A DNA stretch of 64,000 nucleotides from Neckera pumila. Lineage: Eukaryota > Streptophyta > Bryopsida > Hypnales > Neckeraceae. Below, piece by piece: positions 28,564-41,245 of this stretch; position 1 is the stretch's first letter; each line of letters begins with the position of its first letter. The notes below the pieces were generated by a model. The model was not told the DNA's origin and did not search any database. It saw only the letters and a program-made list of their open reading frames with translations. A program made the position numbers and the translations under genes. Location of the stretch: NCBI GenBank assembly GCA_963969595.1, contig OZ018416.1, positions 7,518,065 to 7,582,064 of the forward strand, given 5' to 3'.

Positions 28564-31500
28564 AAGTCTTTCACGCAAGCGCTGGCCAAGACGGCCGCGG
28601 TGATCGGGGAGACGGTGTCGAGCACTGTGCACGAAGTGACGGGGCCCAAGGCGATGCAGGACTACGAGTTGCTGGAGCAGGTGGGATCTGGAGGTCCCGA
28701 TTTGATTTGGAAGCTCTACGCCGGAAGGCCGCGCAATAAGGTCGCGCAGACGCACAACCCCGAAGTCTGTGTGTGGGTACTGGACAAGAAGGCGCTTACC
28801 GATCTACGACTCCGGGTCGGGATCTCCAGGTATGGCCAAGGAAACACAAATTCAAGTCATGAAAACGCTCTTTCTTTGAAGTTTGTCGACTTGAAAACGT
28901 ATGCTGAAGCAATCTTATAGTCGTGAAAGCACAGCTTTGGAGTTTTTCGAGTCGCACCCTCTGAATCAATTTGAAGTCATGAAATCACAATTGCTTTGAA
29001 GTTTTTTCGACTTAAAAACGCTTTCTGAAGCAATCTTCTAATCGTGAAAGCACACCTCTGGAGTTTTTCGACTTGCAAACGCTTTCTGCAACAATTTCAA
29101 GTTGTGGAATCACACTTTTTGTTAAAGGTTTCGACTTCCAAACACTGTCTGAAACCGATTTGAAGTCATGAAAACACTTCCTTTCTTTGAATTTTTTCGA
29201 CTTGAAAGTACTTTTTGAACCAATTTCAAGTCGTGAATACACTTTCTTTGATTTCTTCACCATTTTGCACGATCTTTAGGGTTTCCAAGACAGACAGACG
29301 ATAGTGTTCATAGATTCCAGCGCCACGGAGTTTGAGCCCATTTGTGTGTTTATTTGCAGGGCTGCGGAGGATGCATTTTTGGACCTAGTTCGGCAAGATG
29401 CTGCACAGCTGATGCGTTTGCGACATCCAGGCGTAGTGCGTGTAATACAAGCGCTGGATGAAAGCAAGGCAGCCATGGCCATGGTCACTGAGCCCATCTT
29501 TGCTTCGATTGCTAACGTGTTGGGGCGATGTGACAACATTGCTAAAGTCCCCAGTGAACTGAAAGATCTGGTAAGTGCTTAGCATCTTTTCAGCCTCACG
29601 GTTTGTGGATGTACATGTAGAGCTGTGAACCTCTTCTCAATAGCCTCATTTTGTTACATAACATTCTTTCGAGGCTTGAAGTGTCCCTTGCTTAGATTAA
29701 TGTAGTGCTGAATATGCCTAGACTTGCAACTTTACGTTGATGGGTGCTTGAAAGGGAAAATGTCTTGGAAGGAAGCTTAATATGTGTTACTGTTCACATT
29801 TGCCCCATGTGGAGTACATTTTAGAAGGGACCCTTGCTGTATTGGTAAAGAATGCAATGATAGCTCAATACTCATGGAAATGAATATGGATGGTGTTTCT
29901 GTGCAGGAGCTAGGTGAGCTTGAGACGAAGCACGGTTTATTGCAGCTGACGGAAACACTAGAATTTCTTCACAACAATGCACGTCTTCTTCACCGAGCCA
30001 TCTCACCAGAGGTTAGTGATATATTCTCGTAGCTATGTCACCACTTCCTGTCTGTTCTAGTGTTGGTCACTAATGAAGGGTTTCATGCCATTGGATTTAG
30101 CTTCATCAAGCTCCTGCATGCAGTTCTTGAGATATTTATTTGCTTGTACCAAGTCGTATATAGTCTTGACTACTACTTTAAAATTTTTGAGTTATTTGAA
30201 AGTGTCTCAGTTACTGGAAAGCAGTTGATTCAAATGTTGTTCATCTTGATGTTTCTCAACGGTCAGTTTATATGTTACAGAAGTACGTGTGAAAATATCT
30301 CGTCATTTGCTGTGACAGTCTGTTTATATCACGGCCAGTGGAGCATGGAAGCTTGCTGGATTTGGATTCTCTATCAGCCTAGACCAGTCTGGGGCTGATC
30401 CGAGTGGGGGCCCTGCCTTTCATTACCCGGTAATATCTTATGGCCTTTGATTTGTCTTTTGTCTTTCGTCAATTCTCTCGCATGAATAATGTCGTTACTT
30501 AATTTTCCAAATGGATATCTCCTCACGAGATAGATTCATCTAAGCCAACAGTGAATACTCACCCCATCTTTTGTTTGTACTTGAGATGCGCCTACGCATT
30601 TACTGCATCTCTCATATTGTCGATTGGGGATCTATTTTGCAGGATTATGATGTGGATGATGTGATTATGCCATTGCAACCACCACTTGATTATATAGCAC
30701 CCGAGCTAACACGAAAAGGAGCTGGTCCCCCCGTTGCATCTTCAGACGTTTTCGGTCTTGGATTGCTTGCATATCACCTTCTATCCCGTCAGTCACTCCT
30801 TCAGTGCAATAACAATCTGCAAACGGTATGATGTTCTGCTTGATCATGGTGACTGTGAATAGTAATATTATTTGCGTTTGTTAGTAATTGTTTCATGCCT
30901 CGATACATCTGCTCTTTCGTGAGGGTTGCCTTTTCTTTCTGAGTTTTCTCCCACTCAGAAATGTCCAAAAAAATTCAATTATAATCACTACATGACATGG
31001 TCAAACTGTTATTTTTGCGTGGCAATCATTTGATCTGCACTTAATTTGGTGGCTGCAGTATACAAGCAAGGTTTCATACTTTCCAAACGAAAGTTTCTCA
31101 AATGTTCCAGCAGATATTGCTTCAGACTTGAAGCGGATGCTCATTCTAAATGAACATTCTAGAATTCGTCCTCTTGACTTCACATGTAAGTTTATTAGTG
31201 GGGAATATCCTCATCCTTGCTCCTACCTAAATTTTTTTTTGTTCTTTTGCATTGCTCCATTGATACAAGTGCAAAGACTTTCTGTACTGAATATTTTGTT
31301 TCCTCGTTATCGCTTGTCCCAAATCCTCAGTTTTGCTTGTTATAAAATATACTTGCTTTCAGATCAACTTGATCAGATTATCATGCATAACAGTATTATT
31401 TTACTGTTATATATGATATTTATATGATACTTATGGAGACTTTGAACTTGATTTTACAGCCTCCCCTTTTTTTCGGGAAGACTTTGGGTTGCTCGCGTTG

Positions 31501-34500
31501 CGGTTCTTAGATCACATGTTGGTAAATACTTCTATCTGAGACACATGTGCCTTGAAATATATGGTAGGGCTAGTTTCTAATTTTAGTGGAATCTCTTTCG
31601 ATCGTCACTTAATCTTTTGAGTTCATGTAGAATTGCCGACATCCTTACGATCTACATGCTCTGTCGTACGCGTGAAAATATTTAGAAGAGTTTCTTGCAA
31701 ATGGACACTATTGGATTGAATTCTATACTTACATGATGCCTCTGCCGGATGTACAGGAAAGGGACAATATGGAAAAATCTCAGTACTTGAAAGCTATGTC
31801 TGAGGACTGGACCAACTTCGATGCTCGGATATTACGTTACAAGGTATTTTTATGTGAATGTTGAGAACAACCTGAGTTCCTCGGCCTTCTTCTGGAATTA
31901 CGGTTCGATTATTTACTGTCATTAGTTGTTTGGTTATAAGGTGCAACTAGCTGTTATTTAGACCGTATGATATAGGATTTTGTTCTAGGGTGTTGCATGC
32001 CATGTGAACTTTCTGGGACATTTCTAATCTAGATGCATTTCGATTCTTGGGATGAAGGTCCTGCCACCATTGTGTGCGGAGCTTCGGAATGAGGTGATGT
32101 TGCCAATGGTGCTCCCCATGGTGCTCACTATAGCAGACTCGCAGGTATGCACCTGTTTGTGGCCTCAGTTTTACAGAAGCTAAATTCTTCATTTTAATCA
32201 GTGAAGAAGCTTTTCTTTTTCTATATACTGGTAATATATATGCTGTCAGTGAAAGCATATATATGAGCCTCTGCTTGGATGCTCAAGTCTTGCATAAGGA
32301 GTTTTAACTCACGTCTTTGTCGTGTGTTGCAGGACGCTGTGGATTTCCAGTCTGCAACACTCCCAGCACTTTTGCCTGTTCTTAGCACCGCCTCAGGAGA
32401 TGCTTTACTGTTGCTTGTTAAGCATGCTGGCCTCCTTATCAATAAGGTATTCTTTGTTGGATTATGATAGTTTGTGGTGTACATTGTACGCTTCTTCTGT
32501 GTATTTTTGCATTGTTTAATGTAATAATGGAAATTGTCTCTTATTCTCTTTGGAATGGGTTGTGGAGCCATAAAGCCCGATTTTTCTTGAAGATTCTTGG
32601 ACAATTGTTTGGCATAGTTTTAGTTTGCCCCATGACGAAGATTAGTCTTGAACTCTCCTTTCATTTGATTTGCAGGCAGGACCAGATGCCTTGGCAGGCC
32701 ATGTGGTGCCTATGGTGATCCGTGCTTTTGAGGACCCAGATGCTCGAATGCAAGAGGAAGTCCTGAAGCGCACTATGACCCTAACCAAGCAGCTGGATTT
32801 CACAGTTACTGTCCTCTCCTTGTCTTCGTGTACATTTTGATCTCTCTATGGGCCTAGTCAATTTGGCCTGCAGTAGAATATTCTTTTCAGAACTGAAATT
32901 TTTGAATTCTAAGTTAAATCAGACACCTTTCGAGGATTGGATAGACCGTTTAGACAGAAGCAGCTGTCTTTCTTTGACATTGTAATTGGTTGCAATCATC
33001 ATCTGAGAGGTTTGGTTTTGGCTGGTGTAGGTATTGTAGTGTATTTCTGTCTGAGAGCATTGACGTGCTGATGTTTGGTGGAATTTTGTATGTGCAGGTG
33101 TTGAGGCAATCAATTTTGCCCCGCGTTCATGGTCTCGCTCTCAAGACTACGATGGCAGCAGTATGGACCTGCCTTTGCTTTACCAGATTTGTATTGATAT
33201 AATAAGCGTGCAATAAAATTCTTTGAATTTTAAAATAGTACTGCTATTTTGTTTTAATAGGAGCAGTTAGACACCAATTTGCAAGTTCCTTAGTTATCAG
33301 TAAATCCTTGTTCCTCGCCTTGTCATTTTATCTCTTTGTACAGCTGAGAACATTTATCCTACTTTCCAAGGGATTGACATTGCATCGTACAAACTCAGTA
33401 GTATTTGAATTAACACAGAAGCTGAATGGGATGCAGGTGCGTGTGAATGCATTGTTGTGCCTAGGCGAGGTTGTTCCACGCCTGGACAAAACGGCAATAC
33501 AAGAGGTGCTACAGACTCTTCAGCGTTGCACTGCTGTTGACCATTCTGCTCCCACCCTAATGTGTTCTCTTGGGGTTGTGTCTGCTATACACAAACAGGT
33601 TTGATTTTCTGCCATAAGCATGTCATGATCTTTCTGTGTGCCAAAGTCATCGACTTGCAATTACGGGATTGCAAAGTTGTGTGTCTAAGAGTAGTCCAAA
33701 AAATAGGCATTAATGAAGACACTTTACCTGTTCCTTATGAATAGTCGGTGGTTTCTAATGAATCAGACCATCTTTTTTTGGATACACAGAATGCCTGTTA
33801 CCAATGCTGTTCTTAAGTGTTGAGTTGCATATGTTAGTACTGACTATTTTTGTTCTATGCCGTCAGATGGGTGTTGAATACGCTGCAGAATATCTGCTTC
33901 CACTCGTTTGCCCTCTGCTCACTGCTCAGCAGTTGAATCTTCAACAATTTGCAAAATACATGCACTTTGTGAAAGAGATTCTAAGGTAAATCTGACCATC
34001 TTTAGTTCTCCCCCCTGGTCCTCATTATTGTCCATGTGTGATCAATGTCTCTGTTTGCTGAGAGCTATTCTATCCCAACAACCCATGCTGTACTTTCTGA
34101 TGGTCGGGCCTTCCTAATATCTGCTGTTGTGTAATTTCCATTCATCATCCGACAGGCTTATATCTCTCGAGAATTTAGAAGTGCGTGGAAGTTTGACCCA
34201 ATGATTATGCTGTTTTTTTATAATATCACGCACTTTTTGGCAGGAAATTAGAGGAAAAACGAGGTGTTGTTGTTAACGAGGTTGAACCTGTTTCTCTTGA
34301 TATGAAGACAATGGCTCTGAGTGGTCCCGCAAAAGAGAAAGTGAAGGCAACTGGGAATGGGATAGGCGACCCCAATTCATGGGATGCTGATTGGAACGCA
34401 GCAAGGAAGGCAGCTAACAGCGCTACTGCAATTGACAATGGCTTGTTCCCTAAAAAGGCCGCAACTGCCCCTGCCCCTGCTCCTGCTCCTGCCCCTACAA

Positions 34501-35093
34501 GTTCAGTAGTGTCTACTCCACCGCCTCAGCATCAACCAGCTCTATCATTTGAGTGGCCTCCACCCACATCTGCTCCTAACATTATGACCAAAACGCCTAT
34601 TGCTTCAAACCTGAGTACCAAGGCTTCTAATCTTGGTGGCAGTGGTTCGGGCTTCAGTAGCCCAAATTTGAGTTCTCTTGGCAGCTATCAAACTGCAACT
34701 CAAGCTAGTGACGGCAGTGATCCATTCTCGAATTGGCCATTACCTCAGAGCAGTAGTACTTCGACTCAGTCAAGCTGGAATAGTGGATCCATTTCTTCAA
34801 ATTCACAAAGCCTCAGCAACCTCAAGACCTCGAAAGGAAACTCGAATTCAATGCTCAATGCCAGGGACTGGGCCGTGCCAAAGCCCCAGGAAGGCTCTAC
34901 TGATTTTGGTGACTTCTTCACTTCGTCTCCAAAACGGCAAGACGCACCATTGAAGTTGGCTCCTCCTCCTGCTATTGCTTCGGGCTTAGGGAAAGGGAGA
35001 GGTAGAAACCCGATCCGACCAATACAGCCTTCACAGGCTAGACATACAAAGAGCAATTCCAGTGAGCAACCTCCTTTGCTGGATTTGCTATAG
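28549..35093 (+). CDS. SCYL2: SCY1-like protein 2 (SCYL2/CVAK104-type pseudokinase)
   Basis: Membrane-trafficking pseudokinase that links clathrin to the trans-Golgi and endosomes. Fifteen exons join in frame: 28549-28829, 29360-29570, 29907-30011, 30319-30429, 30643-30825, 31059-31185, 31460-31521, 31757-31843, 32058-32144, 32333-32446, 32676-32804, 33098-33160, 33437-33598, 33867-33985 and 34244-35093, giving 896 residues (family about 900-930). The N-terminus [20 protein letters not shown] matches plant SCYL2. The kinase-like domain (about 40-330) has HRAISPE in place of HRD and GFGFS in place of DFG, so it lacks the Mg-binding Asp. HEAT-like repeats follow (about 330-610; [37 protein letters not shown]). 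The disordered tail has DPF (773-775), FGDFF (835-839) and a terminal LLDLL (892-896), matching adaptor and clathrin-box motifs. Confidence 0.96.
28851..29260. repeat. Minisatellite in SCYL2 intron 1 (~62 bp unit, ~7 copies)
   Basis: Diverged units containing GAAGTCATGAAA-CAC, TTTGAAGTTTTTTCGACTTG and AACGCTTTCTGAAGCAAT. Unit starts lie near 28853, 28919, 28974, 29040, 29099, 29162 and 29227, spaced 55-66 bp. Each unit contains a short inverted pair (CAAGTC/GACTTG). It fills most of intron 1. Confidence 0.75.
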
Positions 35094-35998
35094 TTTAGTT
35101 GTTGCATTGGTTGCTTCGATTAGCCATTCTTGAGAGGCTACTGCAGTAGAGGTAGTCTCACATTACAATAAGCTGCTGTTGGAGTGTCAGTTTTCCTTCC
35201 AGGTCGTGTAGGACATATGAGCAAGGACATAGGACATAGGGAGGACTTTGTACAAATAGACTGTAGAAGGTATTGTTGGGCATTTTTGTGCCACGATTAC
35301 ACCAGGTGACATCATTTCAGCCATAGGTGTGGTTCTATTAATCTATTGAAGGATCACTTCATGAATATTCTTTGTTTTTAGTTACTGAATTGGAGCAACA
35401 GGTCCAGACACCAACAGAGTTCATGTGAAGTAAAGTGTCCAATGAAAGAGGATGTTTTTCGCTTGTCCATTTGATATTTCCATAGTGAGCTGCCACCTTT
35501 GAGGAAAGATTGTTCTCACTCTTCAAACAAACAGATCATCTGAAGACAGACTAAATAGTACAGAGAAATTTGTGTCACAGCTAAATTAATTGTTCAGCGA
35601 AACCCTCAAAGGACTTTGGTGTAAGATAACTGCACCCAATCGCAACAATGTTTCTGGAACTGACTCATTGCGATTAATGCTTAAAATTTACAGATTATTT
35701 ATGTGTAAATTCGGATGCACATTTATTCAATATTGGGAAATATTATAGTTTATTCACAAGGTGTCCAAAAATGTATTATAAGAGCATCTAGAATCCCTTT
35801 TTTCACTCCCTCCTAACCCCAACAAAACCTATTATTTCAACTATATGAACCATGCTCAAATCCGTATTCATACAATTCAAGCAATTAATTGTTACCTTAT
35901 TTGAATCAATTGTGATGTCCACCACCATAGCATAATATTTTAAGCCAACACCTATCGCCTCCAATCGAAGGCCCAAGAAAATACTATTGAAGGCCTAA
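35094..35998. other. SCYL2 3' flank and spacer
   Basis: Probable SCYL2 3' UTR followed by AT-rich spacer. No other gene is visible. Confidence 0.45.
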
Positions 35999-36444
35999 GG
36001 GCATCCCCATGCCAACCTTGCCAAATAGGGACGCCAAGGCATGGTTTGGCAAGAGTGTTGGAACCATGCGGATTGAGAAGTGGCAGGCTGTCCCAGCGTG
36101 AAAGGCCATTAAGACTCTCCAAACCCGCGGATCAAAGTTGGCACATCTCAAGAGGTACAACTCTTGTCAGGGCATGTTGGATTCTTTTTTCTTTTTTAAA
36201 CAAACAAATGAAACAAAATGTGTTCAGAGTTCGGTGCACACTTCCTTGAAACCTAGGACAAAAGGATACTCTAACAACATAGTGAGCCGCACGGAAGCAC
36301 TTGTATTTCTAAGGGCCCTCACCATTTTCTACCGTGGCTGTTCAAGATTTGTTGTGTGGCACACCTGCCGTGGGGCAATATTTTAGCCCTGGCACGCCCA
36401 GTCACCGTGTTGGGGTTGCTTGAGGAGCTATGGTGGCAATGCTC
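35999..36444. mobile_element. Tourist-like (Harbinger-type) MITE with TAA target duplication
   Basis: TAA flanks both ends (35996-35998 and 36445-36447). The left end GGGCATCCCCATGCC and the reverse complement of the right end GAGCATTGCCACCAT form an imperfect terminal inverted repeat typical of Tourist MITEs. It is 446 bp and non-coding; short frames inside are spurious. It is related to 1395-1800. An active PIF/Harbinger transposase would be needed to move it; only a decayed one is seen in this window (61-64 kb). Confidence 0.65.
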
Positions 36445-36447
36445 TAA

Positions 36448-37960
36448 GAATATAGGTTCAAGGCTCACCCTTTGTGTCAAGCAGGGAGGTTAGGCCACCT
36501 CATCCATTGAAGGAACTTGGTTTCCTAGATACACGGGCTCTCTCCAAATTAAATAAGACCCTGCTAAACTGTTTTAAAAAATTATTTATTAGATAACCAA
36601 TGAGTCGCGCTAACGGCAAATAGGTTATCATACATAACTGGTTGTACATTTTTCAATCACAACCTTTGATCTTCATGATCCAAGGGTGTAGGAAATAAGT
36701 TGAAAGGAAAGAAGGTTATAAGTTGCAACTTGTAATGGCAATGGTGACGGGTTGCCAATGGAAAGGTGCCACATTAGCATTGAAAAGTCAACAACCGGTT
36801 ATGCAAAGATCAAATGGTCAAAGTGGTCACTTCCGTATCCACAAAATAACTTTCTTGAAGGGTAAACAAAGGCCCCTCAAGCCCGTACACTAGATGAGTA
36901 TCCTACCCTGGATGCTTGAGGAGGATTAAATTCAAGATTTCATAGAATGTCAAACAGAAATTAAAAAAAGCATTCTTGAAGTAGCTGAAAATGGAAAGCA
37001 GGGACTTGTAAGTCTGAAAGAGTAGCCTTCGATTACTCTGCAGGAGTTGAATAAATCAATTAAGAAGTTTCAAGGAAGGTAACAAATAAATCAACAGGAA
37101 GAAGAAATCATCCCCTACAGTTTTAAGCAATACAAATCCAAAGTTATCATTTAAGGTGTGCGAAATCTTGGTCGCACAGAATTGGGGAAAGATGGTGCAA
37201 ATATAAAGCAAGGCCGTAGGGACTGTCGCACTACGAGGTCCGCAACATAGACAAATCACACAAAAGGGATGTTTATAGTATTTTGATAGTATCTTTACAT
37301 TTCTTCTTGGATTCCGCTGTAACTCAGCAATATGGACATCTTTCCCATTCTTGATTCTACATTGCACGAGATAGTGGGTCCTCAGCACTAGAACCCCACT
37401 GACGCACCTTCAGCAAAAATTTGCTGAGAAGGACGTACACTTCGACATCACATAGGCAGTTCCTTTCGTCAATTCAAGTGTACTTCTATCGTTTTGAAGT
37501 CAACTTTATCACGCAAGCTGATCTCGTACAATCCGGTGAATGGGTCGCTGATTCTCTTACCTGCACATCCACAAGCAGAGCGACCAGTTGATGAGAAAGC
37601 CTTCGACTCTACTACCACATTTAATCAAAGAAAGTCCACGAACCTAAGTTTGAGAAACCCTGTCTTCACAATTCGTACGATAAATCAAGCTAAATAGCGT
37701 AATGGAAGCCTCAGTTTAGGTATCACCATGACAGAATAATCCGAAAGCAGATGAAAAACACAATTTCCGCAATGAAGACAATCCTGGGTTGCACAAAAGC
37801 CCCAAAACATAGGCAAGACTACAGAAGAAGCAGCGTGGAAGTAAGGGAAACAACTGACACACCACATTTGAAAGAAATCCTTAAACCCTAAAGCCTGGAC
37901 ACGAACTTTAGAACAGAGCAACTACTTACTGGCAGCAAGAAGGAGCGCTGGGACTTCTTC
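36448..37960. other. Spacer and 3' flank of the bL33 gene
   Basis: No convincing gene. The part from about 37450 on has a composition closer to transcribed DNA and may hold 3' UTR or intron sequence of the ribosomal protein gene on the minus strand. Short frames on both strands lack recognisable content. Confidence 0.4.
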
Positions 37961-38134
37961 TCACTTCATCTTGGCTTCGGTGAAGAGTACATGCTTGTTG
38001 ACGACGGGATCGTACTTTCGAAACTCCAGCTTGGTGGTGAGCTTGCGGGGGTTCTTGGGCTTCACGTAGAAGAAGCCCGTGCCGGCAGCCGAGATGAGAC
38101 GCACCAAGATGGATCCGCCCTTTGCCTTCGCCAT
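37961..38134 (-). CDS. Mitochondrial-type large ribosomal subunit protein bL33
   Basis: A 57-residue protein of the bL33 family, a small component of the large ribosomal subunit. Key matches are [28 protein letters not shown] and the ending [10 protein letters not shown], which follow plant mitochondrial bL33 closely. The length fits the family (about 55-60). The chosen ATG is the only one giving the family N-terminus; the open frame runs further upstream without conserved content. There is no intron in the coding part. It has no cleavable presequence, as is usual for this protein. A telo-box lies about 100 bp upstream. Confidence 0.92.
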   Translation of the reverse strand: MAKAKGGSILVRLISAAGTGFFYVKPKNPRKLTTKLEFRKYDPVVNKHVLFTEAKMK

Positions 38135-38235
38135 CGCTGCTGCTTCCCCAATTGCACGATGGCACCTCCGCGTGGAGACGATGAAGAACGAAAATCCTAA
38201 AACCCACCTCTGCTCAAGGCACACCAAACGAGCAG

Positions 38236-38244
38236 AAACCCTAA
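38236..38244. promoter_or_regulatory. Telo-box upstream of bL33
   Basis: AAACCCTAA on the plus strand (TTAGGGTTT on the gene strand), about 100 bp before the start codon. Telo-boxes are common near transcription starts of plant ribosomal protein and translation genes. A regulatory role is inferred from motif and position. Confidence 0.55.
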
Positions 38245-38299
38245 TCACAGAACCCAGTCTCGGAAGTCCATCGGCTTCGGAACTGAAGGCATGGACTTA

Positions 38300-39127
38300 G
38301 AGCCATAGAACGGGGAGATCCGGCGGCTAGTAGAAAATCAGCCTAGTGAAAGCAGTAAATTACCGTCTTAATTTCAAAATCTTATAAGGTAGTATTCTCT
38401 TAAAGCGACCATTTAAGCCTACTAACTCATCATTGACAGTAGAACATACTTCAAGCAACATGTCAGTCCTTCCTAGATAGGGGTAACAATTAGAACACGG
38501 TTGGTTTTAGGTGTAGTTACCTTAGGTCGTATAATGGAACGGAAAACTAGGAGAACGGGACATGGAATCTTTTATGAAAAATGAAAATAAATTGACAATT
38601 TTCATCCTTTTTTCCATCAAGAGTAAATGGATTTCAATTGTCCCATATAAGGGAGGCAACCCATTCTCGATCACTTAAGGAAGTATAGAATCTGGAACTC
38701 ATCAATTCATAGCAATTTTGTTTTGATACCACAACATGTGGAAATTCTTGTCAAAAAAAATGAAACAACCAGCATTTGATTCATAAAAATTTCAAAGATA
38801 CTCTAACAATTGCCCCACATAACTTCAATAGCCATTAATTGCAAGTGTCTAGGGGTGAGAAGACAAGCTCTTTATACAAGTGGGGTGGTAAAAGGTGAAG
38901 CAACCCATGTGGAATATATAAATTAGGATTAGTAAATTCATAGTTAAGTCAAAAGTAGAAATTATGTTCAAAATAGAATTTCAGACCTCATTTAGGTACA
39001 GTAGAATAAACTTTTTCAAAAAAATTTGAACCAAAGAAATGTGGAAAATCAAGCTAACTTTCATCTCCAGTTTCTTTTTTGCAATTTCAAGCCTCCAATT
39101 AAAAGTTATAGACAAAGTTCAGAGAGG
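38300..39127. other. AT-rich spacer, nothing recognised
   Basis: No gene or bounded repeat recognised upstream of the bL33 promoter. Confidence 0.4.
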
Positions 39128-39398
39128 AAGAAAAGGGGGTCTTGAAAGACTGCAAGTTTTCCTGTGTTCCCAAACTACGGGAGCGCAGTTGCAATAGTTG
39201 GCTGACCTGGCACAGCAATTGCCATGTCATTTTTGAAAAAAAATAAAATAAGATAAAATAAATATTTGCTTAAAATGATAATTTGGTAATTTTATTTTTA
39301 TAAAAAAAAATTTGACACGCCCGTACTATTGTTCACTAAATCTGGCCAGATTGGGAAACGAGCCTGAAACAGTCTTCCAAGGCCCTTGAATCCGGATA
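39128..39398. mobile_element. Second copy of the 16.5 kb MITE family
   Basis: Aligns with 16535-16827: GTCTTGAAAGACTGCAAG, then GTTCCCAAACTACGGGAGCGC, at the left. A central TTGCCATGTCATTTTTG and A-runs follow, and the right side has GGGAAACGAGCCTGAAAC and AGTCTTCCAAGG. The outer inverted ends are shorter than in the other copy. It is non-coding. Confidence 0.55.
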
Positions 39399-40316
39399 GT
39401 TGGTTTACCTTCATCCATTTTCTCTAGATTTTTTTTTTATCACCAATAGTGTACATATATAACAATACAATTTGTTTTAGTAGTTGTTTAAGATTATTAG
39501 GGTAGGGTTATTTAGTGATTGTAATTGCATAAGAATTTTTAACAAGTCTTTGAACAAGACCTTAGATTGTGTAGGTCTCTTCTTTGTGCATTGATTTCCC
39601 ATAACAGTATTAGAAATGCATTGATGATCTTTTTGTCAGTATTGCTCACATTTTTCATCTTTGCATTTGTGTGCTTGACATCCATTTCAAATCTACTATT
39701 CTATAAAAAATACAAAATCTTTCTGAGTTTTGCTCCAACAATAGTCTCCTATTCATTCATCATTTTTGTGCTCTTCATTTGAATACATGCAAATTCTCTC
39801 TATATTTTGAAAAAGCAAGTTGCATTTTTTTTTCTCCTTTATCCTTTCTATAGACTTGGTTATACTTCCTCTGCCCCATTAAAAGACTCTTAATCAAGCA
39901 CAATTCATGCCCCACTAAAATGCACCGTTTTATGATTTCAACTTGGTTGAGTATGTGTTGACTGTGTTGACCAACCTAGAACTTGGCTGCTTACTAGTAC
40001 AAATTTTTCTTAGTGCTATGCTTGCACTTCTTTTATACTCAATCTCTTGGTTCCATGGTGCTTTGTACTTCATTCTATTGCTCATGTATACATTCATCAC
40101 AAATGTATACATCTGTAATGAATGTTACATTTTAGGATAAAAGAACATATTAATTAGCAAGTGATCAGAGGATGATAATTTAGAATTAAGCATTGATTCA
40201 AAAGCAAATACATACACATATATAAACACATACATAAACACATACATACATACATACATACACACACAAAGATAAACACATAGGTGCAAAGCTACTAAAA
40301 ATTTAAGGATGTAACA
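39399..40316. other. AT-rich spacer with (ACAT)n microsatellite
   Basis: No gene. A degenerate (ACAT)n/(ACAC)n microsatellite spans about 40203-40273. Hydrophobic short frames at 39567-39782 and 39943-40140 come from T-rich DNA and have no family match I recognise. Confidence 0.45.
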
Positions 40317-41245
40317 TTAATCCCTAAAGGCCCATTGTCCCTTTTGGGGACAAATGGGATTTTGGGCAGGTATCTACGGGTTGAAATTTTGTTTTGATTT
40401 TTTAAAACTTTTTTGGAAGCTAGAAAAACTGCTAAACTTTGTGGGATTATAATTTTTTTTTCATTTGGTGCCCGAGAAAAAAAGTTATGCCCAAATAAGC
40501 TCAAAACAAGGGACAGGAGGCAACAAAAACAAACTTGCAAATTTTTTTAATTTTTTTTCTTAGTTTTTTCTTCTTATAGATTATATTTTTGTCTATCTGG
40601 ATTGCTTTGATTCATTTCATTTGGATTTTTTTATAAGAAAGTTATGGACAATCTTGTTTTTTGGGCACTTAGAGCATCTTCCTAAAAGAAAATAACTTGT
40701 AGGAATCATTTTGGAATGCAATTTTAACAATTTTTCAAAAACAAAAGTTCTACAAGGTTTAATTTTCTTGCTAGAACAATCTCACCATTGGTGCTTTTTA
40801 TTTCCATATGAAAGATATTAATATTTTAGATTTTCCTTCTATCTCATACCTGTTTCTACTTAACAATTTTATAGTAATGAAAGTTAACAATTTTTTGGAT
40901 TTTTTTTTCTCTAGATTCTCAACTCAGTTTTCTACTACAAACATTTAAAGCTCAAAACCTATAGTGCAAAAATTTAAGGTAAAAATGTTCAAAGTCATAA
41001 AATCTAGTCCCACAATGTGCTAAAAAACTTGTTTTGTTTTTTTACTTTAAATGCAGATATCTTGCAATCTATACGGTCAAAAATTCTAAAAAATTTTCCA
41101 CACATTCTCATACTAGTTAGGTAGAAGATCCTATAGTTAGATGTGCAAAAGAAACAAGTTTCAAATTTTTTAACTCTTTGTTATAGTAATGGCAGTTTTG
41201 AGTGTTTTTTGGCAGAAAAAAAGGCCTTAAGTGTTTAGGGGTTAA
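40317..41245 (+). mobile_element. TTAA-bounded element, subfamily 2 (copy E)
   Basis: TTAA at 40317-40320 and 41242-41245. The left end TTAATCCCTAAAGGCCC and the right end GTGTTTAGGGGTTAA are inverse. A second short palindrome (TCCCTTTTGGGGA) sits just inside the left end. It is the most complete of three subfamily 2 copies, 929 bp, non-coding. It shares its right TTAA with the next copy. Confidence 0.72.

Noticed and set aside
40203..40273. Possible CRISPR-like or satellite array
   Set aside because: It is a simple degenerate (ACAT)n/(ACAC)n microsatellite without spacers.
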